Shown here one piece after another: positions 51,682 to 59,598 of a stretch of 64,000 nt of DNA. The notes under the pieces are model-generated. The model had not been told where the DNA came from and searched no databases. It worked only from the letters and a program-made list of their open reading frames with translations. The stretch spans positions 558,001-622,000 of the forward strand of contig NZ_JAHXYH010000003.1 in assembly GCF_019970065.1 (NCBI RefSeq). Direction: 5' to 3'. Numbering within the stretch: position 1 is the stretch's first letter; each line of letters starts with the position of its first letter. The DNA is from Chryseobacterium sp. OSA05B. Lineage in GTDB: Bacteria; Bacteroidota; Bacteroidia; Flavobacteriales; Weeksellaceae. The translations under genes and the position numbers were made by a program.

Positions 51682-52557
51682 TTATCTGTACCCGAAATTT
51701 TTCAAATCTCTGTCGTTTTTACGCCAGTCTTTTTTTACTTTCACAAAAAGGTTCAAATGTATTTTCTTGGAAAAGAATCTTTCCAGATCCAACCTGGCTT
51801 CAGTTCCTACTTTTTTGATCGCCTCTCCTTTGTGTCCGATGATAATTCCTTTTTGGGTATCTCTTTCCACATAAATAATAGAATCGATGAAAATAATTCC
51901 TTCTTTTTCTTTAAACTGTTCGGTCACGACCTCTACAGAATAAGGAATTTCTTTCTCATAATTTAAAAGGATTTTCTCACGGATAGCTTCGTTTACGAAA
52001 AACCTTTCAGGCTTATCGGTATATTGTTCCTTGTCATAATAAGGAGGGCTCTCCGGAAGCAGAGATCTTAATTTCGGCAGAATGATATCTGTATTAAAAG
52101 CATTGAGGGCAGAAATAGGAAGGATCTCAGCTTTTGGAATCCTGTTGTGCCACTCCTCTACTAATTTTTCAAGACCTTCCTGGTTGGTTTGATCTACTTT
52201 ATTCAGTAGAAGCAATACGGGAACCGGGATCTTGTTCAGTTTATCAATTAAAAATCCTGAAGGTTCAGCTTTGTCAGTGACGTCTACAATGAATAAAAAT
52301 ACATCGGCATCCTGTAAAGAATCTTTTACAAAATCCATCATTTTCTCCTGAAGACCATACTTCGCGTCTAAAACTCCGGGAGTATCTGAAAATACAATTT
52401 GCAGGTCCTCTTCATTATAAATTCCAAAAATTCTGTGGCGGGTTGTCTGAGCCTTCTGCGTTACTATCGCCAGTTTCTCTCCCATCAACTGATTTAATAA
52501 GGTAGATTTTCCGGCATTAGGCTTTCCGACTATGTTTACAAATCCAGCTTTATGCAT
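51682..52557 (-). CDS. era: GTPase Era, ribosome assembly
   Basis: A 291-residue GTPase. G1 is GKPNAGKS (about 11-18), G2 lies in QTTRHRIFGI, G3 is DTPG, G4 is NKVD; the C-terminal KH domain carries GIIIGHKGEAIKKVG. Era binds 16S rRNA near its 3' end during 30S assembly. A longer in-frame start at 52689 would add 44 residues not found in the family, and the predicted promoter at 52578-52585 lies between the two starts, so 52557 is chosen. Confidence 0.94.
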   Translation of the reverse strand: MHKAGFVNIVGKPNAGKSTLLNQLMGEKLAIVTQKAQTTRHRIFGIYNEEDLQIVFSDTPGVLDAKYGLQEKMMDFVKDSLQDADVFLFIVDVTDKAEPSGFLIDKLNKIPVPVLLLLNKVDQTNQEGLEKLVEEWHNRIPKAEILPISALNAFNTDIILPKLRSLLPESPPYYDKEQYTDKPERFFVNEAIREKILLNYEKEIPYSVEVVTEQFKEKEGIIFIDSIIYVERDTQKGIIIGHKGEAIKKVGTEARLDLERFFSKKIHLNLFVKVKKDWRKNDRDLKNFGYR

Positions 52558-52577
52558 ATAAATAATATTACGAACTG

Positions 52578-52585
52578 CAAAGTTA
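52578..52585 (-). promoter_or_regulatory. Promoter -7 box of era
   Basis: Minus strand TAACTTTG matches TAnnTTTG, 20 bases before the era ATG. No good -33 TTG is seen. Confidence 0.45.
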
Positions 52586-52724
52586 GTAAAACAAAACTGG
52601 TCTTCACCGTATAAGTCGGTTTTTAAAAAAGAAAAAAGCTTTATCCGCTTAAAAAAATCTGTGGATGCTATTGATTTGGAAGATTCCATTCCTATATTTA
52701 TCTGATTAATTTAGAAATTAAATC

Positions 52725-52740
52725 CAATACAGTTGTATTG
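52725..52740. promoter_or_regulatory. Palindromic operator CAATACAGTTGTATTG
   Basis: CAATACA-GT-TGTATTG is a perfect 7+7 inverted repeat that overlaps the -33 region of the Crp/Fnr gene at 52782, a position suited to autorepression. Confidence 0.5.
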
Positions 52741-52764
52741 CATCTCCTAAAACCAATACTTTTG
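52733..52764 (+). promoter_or_regulatory. Promoter of the Crp/Fnr gene at 52782
   Basis: TTG at 52733-52735 or 52738-52740 and TACTTTTG at 52757-52764 fit the flavobacterial pattern with spacers of 21 or 16 bases. Confidence 0.55.
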
Positions 52765-52781
52765 ACCTTATAATTCACTTT

Positions 52782-53345
52782 ATGGATATAGACCAGATTC
52801 TAGACCGTATTGACGTACTTCCTGAAGCCTCCAAAGCCTCTTTGAAAAAGCACATCACGGAAGTATCCCATCCCAAATCTTTCTGCCTCATGGAAGCGGA
52901 TAAGATCATTCCTCATATCTATTTTATCAGGAAAGGCATCGTCCGTGCTTATGCTTCTACAGCCGATAATGATATTACGTTCTGGTTCGGAAGTGAAGGG
53001 GAAACCATCGTATCCATGAAAAGCTATGTGGAAGATAAACCGGGTTATGAAAGCATTGAACTGCTGGAAGACTGCGACCTGTACATCCTGGAAACGGAAA
53101 GTCTCAGGAAACTGTTCAACGAAGATATTCACATCGCCAACTGGGGAAGAAAATTTGCAGAAAAAGAGCTGGTGAAAACGGAAGAGCTGATCATTTCAAG
53201 ACAGTTTAAAACATCCCTGGAAAGATATAAAGACCTCATGACCAATAAAACGGATCTCCTGAAAAGAGTTCAGCTGGGTCATATTGCGTCCTATCTTGGA
53301 ATTACGCAGGTGAGCTTGAGCAGAATCCGGGCAGAAATAAAATAG
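52782..53345 (+). CDS. Crp/Fnr family transcriptional regulator
   Basis: A 187-residue protein. The sensory beta-roll (about 25-115; YFIRKGIVRAYASTADNDITFWFGSEGETI) lacks an identifiable cAMP-binding phosphate cassette and iron-sulfur cysteines. A dimer helix leads to a short HTH (HIASYLGITQVSLSRIRAEI) at the very end. It is a paralogue of the protein at 45810. The palindrome overlapping its promoter suggests autoregulation. An SMR exporter gene follows on the same strand after a repeat element. Confidence 0.88.
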   Translation: MDIDQILDRIDVLPEASKASLKKHITEVSHPKSFCLMEADKIIPHIYFIRKGIVRAYASTADNDITFWFGSEGETIVSMKSYVEDKPGYESIELLEDCDLYILETESLRKLFNEDIHIANWGRKFAEKELVKTEELIISRQFKTSLERYKDLMTNKTDLLKRVQLGHIASYLGITQVSLSRIRAEIK

Positions 53346-53478
53346 GAAAGCTTGAAGCCGGAAGAGGGAAGTTACTATTAGTCATTCATTTTTGACAACT
53401 TCCTTAAAAACGAATAAATTTTGCACTGCAGTTGTTCTTTCGGGTTTAATAACTTCCCTCTTCCAGCTTCCGACTTTC
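53346..53478. repeat. Best-preserved GGAAGTTACTATT inverted repeat
   Basis: 31-base arms (53346-53376 and 53448-53478) match at 26 positions without gaps. The left arm starts immediately after the Crp/Fnr TAG: GAAGCCGGAAGAGGGAAG is followed by TTACTATTAG and CATTCATTT. Length 133 bases, nearly the same as the element at 45676. Confidence 0.75.
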
Positions 53479-53561
53479 TGACAAATAAATCTTTTTTTTA
53501 ACAAATGTAAAATTGTTTCTCCTTTCAAATGCGGAAATTTGCAGGAGAGAAAATCAAAAAA

Positions 53562-53888
53562 ATGAATTGGATTATTTTAATCATCGCCGGATTATTTGAG
53601 GTGGCCTTTGCGTCCTGCTTAGGAAAAGCCAAAGAAAGTTCAGGATCTGAGATGTATTACTGGTACGCCGGATTTCTGGTAACCATGACAATCAGTATGG
53701 TATTACTGATCAAAGCTACTCAAACACTGCCTATCGGAACAGCCTACGCGGTTTGGACGGGAATAGGTGCGGTAGGAACAGCCCTGATGGGAATTTTCTT
53801 CTTTAAGGATCCTGTAAGCTTTTGGAGAGTATTTTTCATCATGACCTTAATCGGTTCTGTAGTAGGATTGAAATCTGTTTCTCACTAA
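53562..53888 (+). CDS. SMR family multidrug/quaternary ammonium exporter
   Basis: A 108-residue protein with four membrane helices. The N-terminal MNWIILIIAGLFEVAFASCLGKAKES has the essential Glu14 of the family; ATQTLPIGTAYAVWTGIGAVGTALMGI is the second signature. The SCLGKAKES wording is closest to SugE/Gdx-type guanidinium exporters, but drug-type SMR cannot be excluded. The start is placed at 53562 because the upstream extension is charged and unlike the family. Confidence 0.9.
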   Translation: MNWIILIIAGLFEVAFASCLGKAKESSGSEMYYWYAGFLVTMTISMVLLIKATQTLPIGTAYAVWTGIGAVGTALMGIFFFKDPVSFWRVFFIMTLIGSVVGLKSVSH

Positions 53889-53917
53889 TATCAACTTAAC
53901 GACTTCTATCTATATTA

Positions 53918-53953
53918 AATATCCCCGTCTTCGAATCTGAAGACGGGGATATT
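53918..53953. terminator. Terminator between SMR and methyltransferase genes
   Basis: AATATCCCCGTCTTC (53918-53932) pairs perfectly with GAAGACGGGGATATT (53939-53953) around a 6-base loop; TTTTAT follows on the plus strand and ATTTAATA on the minus. Confidence 0.85.
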
Positions 53954-53956
53954 GTT

Positions 53957-54724
53957 TTATTTCTTGAAAACTACAGGTAAGATCTCGTTGTGTCTCAACC
54001 CGTATTTTCTAATTTCTTCTTCTGAAAAATTCTGAGAGTAGAAATTCGGTTCTGTTTCAAAACCGGCTTTCCTCAAACGGTCAAAATAATCCATTCCGTA
54101 CCAGCGGACGTGGTCGTACTGCCCGAAATGTTTCTGACGTTCTTTCGGATCTTTGATAGAAAAATCTTCATAGGTTTTCTCCAGAGAATTCCGCATCGGA
54201 ACCTGGAAAATTCCCCAGCCGCCCGGCCTCATCACTCTGTAAAGCTCACTGATCGCTTTAGCATCGTCTTCTATATGTTCCAACACATGGTTGCAAAAAA
54301 CAATGTCAAAGCTTTCATCAGCAAAAGGCAGATCAAGGATATCGGCTTTTACGTCAACGATTGGCGAATACAGGTCTGCAGAAATATAATCCAGATTTTT
54401 CATCATCTTAAATTTCCTTAGAAATTCCTGTTCAGGAGCAATATGCAAAACTTTTGCATTCTTAATAAAAAAATCGGTCTCATTCTGAAGATACAGCCAC
54501 ATCTGGCGATGCCTCTCCAAACTCAACGTTCCCGGAGACAATGCATTTTCACGTTGTTTTCCATAACCGTAAGGAAGGAATTTCCGGTAAGATTTTCCAT
54601 CGATAGGATCATAAAAATGATCTCCTTTGAAAAACTGATAAATAAGGGGTCTGGCCCAGATACTCATTTTAATAAGCATCGGGCGGGGTATTTTATTCAG
54701 TAAAAATTTGGTTACTTTTTTCAT
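53957..54724 (-). CDS. Class I SAM-dependent methyltransferase
   Basis: A 255-residue protein. The Methyltransf_11 pattern is visible: AKVLHIAPEQEFLRKF (altered motif I), DYISADLYSPIVDVKADILDLPFADESFDIVFCNHVLEHIEDDAKAI, and MRPGGWGIFQVP. The usual glycine-rich loop is missing (HIAPEQEF instead of GxGxG), as in some Bacteroidetes relatives. Substrate unknown. Its start overlaps the stop of map (TAATG), so it is translated from the map transcript. Confidence 0.87.
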   Translation of the reverse strand: MKKVTKFLLNKIPRPMLIKMSIWARPLIYQFFKGDHFYDPIDGKSYRKFLPYGYGKQRENALSPGTLSLERHRQMWLYLQNETDFFIKNAKVLHIAPEQEFLRKFKMMKNLDYISADLYSPIVDVKADILDLPFADESFDIVFCNHVLEHIEDDAKAISELYRVMRPGGWGIFQVPMRNSLEKTYEDFSIKDPKERQKHFGQYDHVRWYGMDYFDRLRKAGFETEPNFYSQNFSEEEIRKYGLRHNEILPVVFKK

Positions 54725-55533
54725 TAAAAATCCAATTGGAATGGCTTCTCTTCATCACTTACGATGCCCAAAGCTTCGTAAACATATTTGAATGTGGAAA
54801 GCAGTACCGGTTTACCATTGATCACTGCTACATCATGCTCAAAATGCGCAGAAGGCAGATTGTCCAGAGTGGTTACTGTCCAGCCGTCATTATGGAATTT
54901 CACTTTTTCGGTACCAAGATTCACCATGGGTTCAATCGCTATGGCAAGACCGTCTTTGATGACTTTTCCACTTCCCTGTTTTCCGTAATTCGGAACCTGT
55001 GGATCTTCATGCATTTTTCTTCCAAGACCATGCCCTACAAGCTCTTTTACGACACCGTAACCTTCTTTTTCACAGTGCGTCTGAATCGCATGGGAAATAT
55101 CTCCTATCCTTTTTCCTCTCACACACTGTGCAATTCCTTTATAAAGAGATTCTTTGGTTACCTGCAATAATTTTTTAACCTCAGTTTTCACTTCCCCGAT
55201 CTCAAAAGTATAGGCATGATCTCCCACGAAACCGTTCAAAACCACCCCACAGTCTACGGAAAGAACATCTCCTTCCTGGATAATATCATTATTGGGAAAA
55301 CCGTGAACTACCTGATCATTCGGAGAAATACATAAAGAATTCGGGAAACCGCCATATCCTAAGAAAGCAGGTTCAGCTCCGTGATCTTTGATAAAATCAT
55401 GAGCCAGCTTATCTAGATATAAGGTATTGATTCCCGGTTTTATTTCTTTGGCCAGCATTCCCAGTGTTTTTGATACCAGGTGTGCACTCTCCTTCATGAG
55501 GCGTAATTCCTCTATTGTTTTTAATTGAATCAT
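54724..55533 (-). CDS. map: Type I methionine aminopeptidase
   Basis: A 269-residue enzyme removing the initiator methionine. The dimetal ligands are in place: DCGVVLNGFVGDHAYTF (two Asp), GHGLGRKMHEDP (His), AIEPMV (Glu) and the late HFEHDVAV (Glu). It lacks the N-terminal zinc-finger extension. The next gene, a methyltransferase, overlaps it by one base. Confidence 0.94.
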   Translation of the reverse strand: MIQLKTIEELRLMKESAHLVSKTLGMLAKEIKPGINTLYLDKLAHDFIKDHGAEPAFLGYGGFPNSLCISPNDQVVHGFPNNDIIQEGDVLSVDCGVVLNGFVGDHAYTFEIGEVKTEVKKLLQVTKESLYKGIAQCVRGKRIGDISHAIQTHCEKEGYGVVKELVGHGLGRKMHEDPQVPNYGKQGSGKVIKDGLAIAIEPMVNLGTEKVKFHNDGWTVTTLDNLPSAHFEHDVAVINGKPVLLSTFKYVYEALGIVSDEEKPFQLDF

Positions 55534-55540
55534 TTTTTTT

Positions 55541-55702
55541 AGATGTTAGATATTAGATGTCAGAAGTTAGACTACAACTTAATGTACATTTTAAACTATG
55601 ATTAAATCAGACCTTTCTGAGCATCTACGGTTTTCTGATAAAGTTTTAAACAAAGAAACAGCATTAAAAAACTAATTTCTAATCTCTGGTTTCTAACCTC
55701 TG
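55541..55702. repeat. TTAGATATTAG-type inverted repeat
   Basis: AGATGTTAGATATTAGATG... (55541-55570) and its inverted counterpart (55672-55701) match at 22 of 30 positions without gaps. The right end lies ten bases after the HAD gene stop. Units like TTAGA also make up the perfect tract at 24001. Confidence 0.6.
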
Positions 55703-55712
55703 TTTTAAAATT

Positions 55713-56144
55713 TTACCAGAAAAGTCCTTTTTTCTTTTCTTTTTTAAGTTTTGAGTAAGCCAGCACTTCTTTTCCTTCTACACGGAATTCTATTCTGTCC
55801 TGGATAATATTGTAAATTTCGCCCCATCCCGGAAATCCTCCAAGATTTCTGTCATCGATGAACCAGTCTGCATCTAATTTTCTGGATTGATTTTCAGAAT
55901 CGAAGACCTCCCCTTCAAAGCTTGAGTTCACCGCATAAAATTCAATTCCATTGTTTTTACAGAATTCTACAGCTTCATCCAAAGTCTTTCCATGTCTGTA
56001 TGTCCAAAGGATTAATCTGTATCCTTCTGCCTGAAGTCTTTTTAATGTTTCGAAAGCGAAGATTTTTGCTTTTCCAATTGCCGGATATGCGTCGTCTACG
56101 ATAGTTCCGTCAAAATCAACAGCAATTTTTTTATTATTTAACAT
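55713..56144 (-). CDS. HAD-like hydrolase (BT0820-type)
   Basis: A 143-residue compact HAD protein without cap domain. Motif I is AVDFDGTIVDD; motif II lies in LILWTYRHG (Thr); the C-terminal DADWFIDDRNLGG supplies the acidic motif IV. A Lys-rich tail ends LFW. The best structural relatives I recall are uncharacterised Bacteroides proteins. Phosphatase activity is likely but substrate unknown. Confidence 0.8.
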   Translation of the reverse strand: MLNNKKIAVDFDGTIVDDAYPAIGKAKIFAFETLKRLQAEGYRLILWTYRHGKTLDEAVEFCKNNGIEFYAVNSSFEGEVFDSENQSRKLDADWFIDDRNLGGFPGWGEIYNIIQDRIEFRVEGKEVLAYSKLKKEKKKGLFW

Positions 56145-56165
56145 TTTGCACCTTTTTTAGCTTTG

Positions 56166-56173
56166 CAAAGATA
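56166..56173 (-). promoter_or_regulatory. Promoter -7 box of the HAD-like gene
   Basis: Minus strand TATCTTTG matches TAnnTTTG, 22 bases before the ATG. Confidence 0.45.
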
Positions 56174-56183
56174 AGAAATAAAA

Positions 56184-56208
56184 AGAGTGCCGAAAACGAT
56201 GGCACTCT
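56184..56208 (-). terminator. Terminator of the acyl-ACP desaturase gene
   Basis: AGAGTGCC (56184-56191) pairs with GGCACTCT (56201-56208), followed on the minus strand by TTTTATTTC. Confidence 0.8.
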
Positions 56209-56239
56209 TAAGTTTTTATAATTTAATGATAATCCGGAA

Positions 56240-57220
56240 CTAGCTTTTCACCCATTTAAACTGGAACTGTAAATCCGGCGTTGAAATTCTGTCTGTAATT
56301 TTCTGAAGTCTGGAAGGAAGTTTCATTAAATATTCCTGAGCTTTTTCAGCTTTTTCATTAAGACCTTTTATATGCTCAATCTTCCATTCATCCAATAAGT
56401 CTTTCATAATGTTGATATAATCCTGACCTGTATAGACCATACATCTTTGTGCCGCATCCGAGAAATGCCCCCAAAGCTCTCCGGCTTTCTGACCAGACTG
56501 TCTCATCATGTGAGCCGGCATTACGATCTTTTTACGCATCATATCTTCAAATGCCAGGATCATTTCTGACGGATCTATTTCTAAAATTCTAGCAACGAAA
56601 TATTTGTACGCTTTTGCATGTCTTGCCTCATCTGCTGCAATCACACCACACATTTTCGCCAATTTTCCGTTTCCAGACTGTTTGGCCAATGTCCCTACTC
56701 TTCTGTGAGAGATATTGGTGGCCGTTTCCTGAAAGCTTGTATAAACGAAGTTTCTGTAAGGATCCATACTGGTTCCTAAATCGAAACCGTCATTAATTAA
56801 ATATTGAGTGGTCACTTCCAATTCTCTCATATTTACTCTTCCACACAAATAAAGATATTTGCCCAAAAGATCTCCATGTCTGTTCTCTTCACCGGTCCAT
56901 GCTCTTACCCAGTTTGCCCAGCCGATTTCTTTCTGCTCCTGGTCCACTCCGTCTACGCCCATCAACCATGACTCATAAGAAGGCAAAGCTTCCTCAGTGA
57001 TACAGTCTCCGATAAGCGTTACGAAAAGATCATAAGGCATTTCACGGGCAAAAGTCTGAATTTCTTCCAGATCATATTTAAAATCAGCACTTGACGGATC
57101 CGGAAGATAATCGGAAGGCTGCCAGATTTTTTCAATTGGCGTTAAAAATTTATCCAGAAAAGAACCAACCTCCTTTTCCAATATTCCCATTACTTCTTTT
57201 CTGACAAGCTTTTGATACAT
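56240..57220 (-). CDS. Acyl-ACP desaturase (ferritin-like diiron)
   Basis: A 326-residue soluble stearoyl-ACP desaturase-type enzyme that inserts a double bond into acyl-ACP. Both diiron motifs are present: EENRHG (EExxH type) and DEARHAKAY. The length matches plant and actinobacterial members without transit peptide. Its role is in unsaturated fatty-acid supply. Single gene with its own promoter and terminator. Confidence 0.92.
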   Translation of the reverse strand: MYQKLVRKEVMGILEKEVGSFLDKFLTPIEKIWQPSDYLPDPSSADFKYDLEEIQTFAREMPYDLFVTLIGDCITEEALPSYESWLMGVDGVDQEQKEIGWANWVRAWTGEENRHGDLLGKYLYLCGRVNMRELEVTTQYLINDGFDLGTSMDPYRNFVYTSFQETATNISHRRVGTLAKQSGNGKLAKMCGVIAADEARHAKAYKYFVARILEIDPSEMILAFEDMMRKKIVMPAHMMRQSGQKAGELWGHFSDAAQRCMVYTGQDYINIMKDLLDEWKIEHIKGLNEKAEKAQEYLMKLPSRLQKITDRISTPDLQFQFKWVKS

Positions 57221-57243
57221 TTTACTATATGGATTTTAATTTA

Positions 57244-57251
57244 CAAAGATA
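57244..57251 (-). promoter_or_regulatory. Promoter -7 box of the desaturase gene
   Basis: Minus strand TATCTTTG matches TAnnTTTG, 24 bases before the ATG; identical to the box of the neighbouring HAD gene. Confidence 0.5.
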
Positions 57252-57318
57252 TGATTTATTTATTATTTGCCGCATAATAACATATGCAACTCATACAATG
57301 ACTGACATAAATCATACA

Positions 57319-57351
57319 AAAATGCCGCCATCTATATAATAACGGCATTTT
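57319..57351 (-). terminator. Terminator of gpmI
   Basis: AAAATGCCG pairs with CGGCATTTT across a 15-base loop, 22 bases past the stop; minus-strand flank is T/G-rich. Confidence 0.65.
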
Positions 57352-57372
57352 TAGGACATTATTATTGAATTT

Positions 57373-58914
57373 TTAGCTAACTAAAATATCTCCTGTCATT
57401 ATTTCCGGAATTTCTACTCCCATTACTTTTAAAATAGTCGGAGCTACATCACCCAGTTTTCCAGGCTTCAGGTTCCAGGTATGGTCTTTATCCATTACAA
57501 TAAATGGTACCAGATTCGTGGAATGCTGCGTGTTTGGTGTTCCATCCGGGTTGATCATTACATCTGAATTTCCGTGATCTGCCAGAATAAATACGGCATA
57601 TCCGTTCTCGTAAGCGGCTGTGGCTACTTTTTCAATGCATTTATCTACGGTTTCCGCGGCTTTTACAGCAGCTTCAAAAACTCCGGTGTGGCCTACCATA
57701 TCGGTATTGGCAAAATTCAGGCATACAAAATCAGCGGTTCCGTTTTCAAGCTCGGGTACGATAATATTTGTGATATCATATGCAGACATTTCCGGCTTAA
57801 GATCATAGGTAGGAACATCTTTCGGACTTGGACACAGCAGTCTTCTTTCCCCGTTGAATACTTCCTCCCGACCTCCTGAGAAGAAGAATGTTACGTGAGG
57901 ATATTTTTCCGTTTCAGCAATTCTGATCTGCGTTTTACCGTTTCTCTCAAGGATTTCGCCCATGGTTTCCTTCAGTACTTCTTCATCAAATACAACCTGT
58001 ACATTATGATAGGTTTTGTCATAATTGGTTAAAGTAATATAATGAAGGTTCAGTTTACGCATAAAAAAGTCCGGGAAATCTTTCTGGCAAAGAACTTCCG
58101 TGATCTCACGGCCTCTGTCTGTACGGAAATTGAAACAGATTACTACGTCGCCATCAATAATTTTAGCTACCGGAACGATATTTCCTGTTTCTGTGGTATT
58201 AACAAGAATAATAGGCTTTAAGAACTCATCGGTCACATTATGGTCATAAGAAGATTTAATGGCAGCTAAAGCATCTGTTGTCTGCAGCCCTACTCCATCT
58301 ACCATGGCATCATAAGCCAGTTTTACGCGCTCCCATCTCTTATCACGGTCCATGGCGTAATATCTTCCGATTACCGTTGCCAGTTTACCTACCGTTGTCG
58401 CCATATGATCCTGAAGCTCTTCTATAAATCCAAGCCCTGAATGTGGATCGCAGTCTCTTCCATCTGTAAATGCATGGACAAAAACATTTTCATGCAGTCC
58501 GAATTCCTGAGCGGCTGTTAATAAGCCCTTCAGGTGATTAATATGTGAGTGTACTCCTCCATTGGAAACGAGTCCGATGAAGTGTAGTTTTTTATTTTCT
58601 CTTTTAGCGTATTCAAAGGCATCCTGAATGATCTGCTGCTGTCCCAGAGTTCCGTTCTCAACGGCCATATTCAGTTTTACAAGATTCTGATAGACCACTC
58701 TTCCTGCGCCAAGATTCATGTGTCCTACTTCAGAATTCCCCATCTGTCCCGCAGGAAGTCCTACAGCCAGACCGCTGGCTTCAAGTGTGGTATGTGGATA
58801 TTTTTGATAACAGCTGTCTATAAATGGAGTGTTTGCTTTGTCTAAGGCAGAAACTTCTGGATTCGTTCCCAGTCCCCATCCGTCAAGGATTGCTAATATT
58901 GCTTTTTTTGACAT
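57373..58914 (-). CDS. gpmI: 2,3-bisphosphoglycerate-independent phosphoglycerate mutase
   Basis: A 513-residue glycolytic enzyme interconverting 3- and 2-phosphoglycerate. The first metal site is ILDGWG, the catalytic serine is Ser61 in GNSEVGH; FTDGRDCDP and ADHGNSDVM carry further ligands. An in-frame ATG eight codons upstream would overlap the predicted promoter at 58936-58943, so the start at 58914 is chosen. Confidence 0.95.
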   Translation of the reverse strand: MSKKAILAILDGWGLGTNPEVSALDKANTPFIDSCYQKYPHTTLEASGLAVGLPAGQMGNSEVGHMNLGAGRVVYQNLVKLNMAVENGTLGQQQIIQDAFEYAKRENKKLHFIGLVSNGGVHSHINHLKGLLTAAQEFGLHENVFVHAFTDGRDCDPHSGLGFIEELQDHMATTVGKLATVIGRYYAMDRDKRWERVKLAYDAMVDGVGLQTTDALAAIKSSYDHNVTDEFLKPIILVNTTETGNIVPVAKIIDGDVVICFNFRTDRGREITEVLCQKDFPDFFMRKLNLHYITLTNYDKTYHNVQVVFDEEVLKETMGEILERNGKTQIRIAETEKYPHVTFFFSGGREEVFNGERRLLCPSPKDVPTYDLKPEMSAYDITNIIVPELENGTADFVCLNFANTDMVGHTGVFEAAVKAAETVDKCIEKVATAAYENGYAVFILADHGNSDVMINPDGTPNTQHSTNLVPFIVMDKDHTWNLKPGKLGDVAPTILKVMGVEIPEIMTGDILVS

Positions 58915-58935
58915 TTCGTATAACTTTTTGTTACA

Positions 58936-58943
58936 CAAATTTA
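58936..58943 (-). promoter_or_regulatory. Promoter -7 box of gpmI
   Basis: Minus strand TAAATTTG matches TAnnTTTG and lies 22 bases before the chosen ATG. Confidence 0.5.
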
Positions 58944-59272
58944 CCTAATTTCCGATGAATGGAAGAATTTGAAAGGTTTATTTTGCAAATATCAGCGGAA
59001 AACAATACATGCCATGAACCATGAAATATATGATTACGACACATTTTTTATTTCCCACAGATTTGGCTGATGGCTCAGATTTTTAAATTTTATTTGGTTT
59101 GAATTATTGTGGTTATTGGTGGAAATTATTTGTAATGCTGCAACTAAGTTTTGTTTTTTAAACTCCGGATTTCGTAGATTTTCACGGATGATGAGATTGT
59201 TGATGGGAATGAGCGGTGCTATTTGTGAAAAATTATTTTTGATATTTGTGTTTAAACATTTAATTTTGCTTT
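58939..59272. other. Divergent intergenic region with repeat-like remnants
   Basis: About 334 bases. It holds the gpmI and SUI1 promoters, a CACAGATTTGGCTGATGG segment near 59057, and GATTTTCACGGATGATGA near 59172-59190, the last resembling the element at 16983-17025. No gene is supported. Confidence 0.45.
59238..59268 (+). promoter_or_regulatory. Promoter of the SUI1-like gene
   Basis: TTTG at 59238-59241, a 19-base spacer and TAATTTTG at 59261-59268 form a complete Bacteroidetes promoter. The ATG follows after four bases, implying a leaderless or near-leaderless transcript. Confidence 0.6.
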
Positions 59273-59596
59273 ATGGATTTACGAGATCAGTTAAAGAACC
59301 TTTTTCCTGAACATGAGGAAAAGGATTTTGAGATGCCTAAAGAAGAATTTAAGCAGCATGAACCTTTGGTGTGCAAATTTGAGAAGAAAGGTAGAAACGG
59401 TAAGCCTGTAACGATTGTTGAAGGCTGGGAAGGCACTGAAGAAGATTTGAAGAAAATTTCAAAAAAAATAAAAACCACCCTGGGAATAGGCGGTTCAGAG
59501 AAAGATGGAACGATCATTATTCAGGGCGATAATCGTGATAAAATAATGGATATCCTTAAAGAAATGGGATATAAAACCAAAAGAGTCGGCGGATAG
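59273..59596 (+). CDS. SUI1/eIF1-like translation factor (YciH family)
   Basis: A 107-residue protein. An N-terminal helical extension (about 1-30) precedes the SUI1 fold (VCKFEKKGRNGKPVTIVEGWEGTEEDLKKISKKIKTTLGIGGSEKDG...IIIQGD). It resembles bacterial YciH, proposed to affect start-codon or translation under stress; its role in bacteria is not settled. Confidence 0.92.
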   Translation: MDLRDQLKNLFPEHEEKDFEMPKEEFKQHEPLVCKFEKKGRNGKPVTIVEGWEGTEEDLKKISKKIKTTLGIGGSEKDGTIIIQGDNRDKIMDILKEMGYKTKRVGG

Positions 59597-59598
59597 AT

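Noticed and set aside
52558..52689. N-terminal extension of Era
   Set aside because: It would add 44 residues absent from Era and would overlap the predicted promoter.
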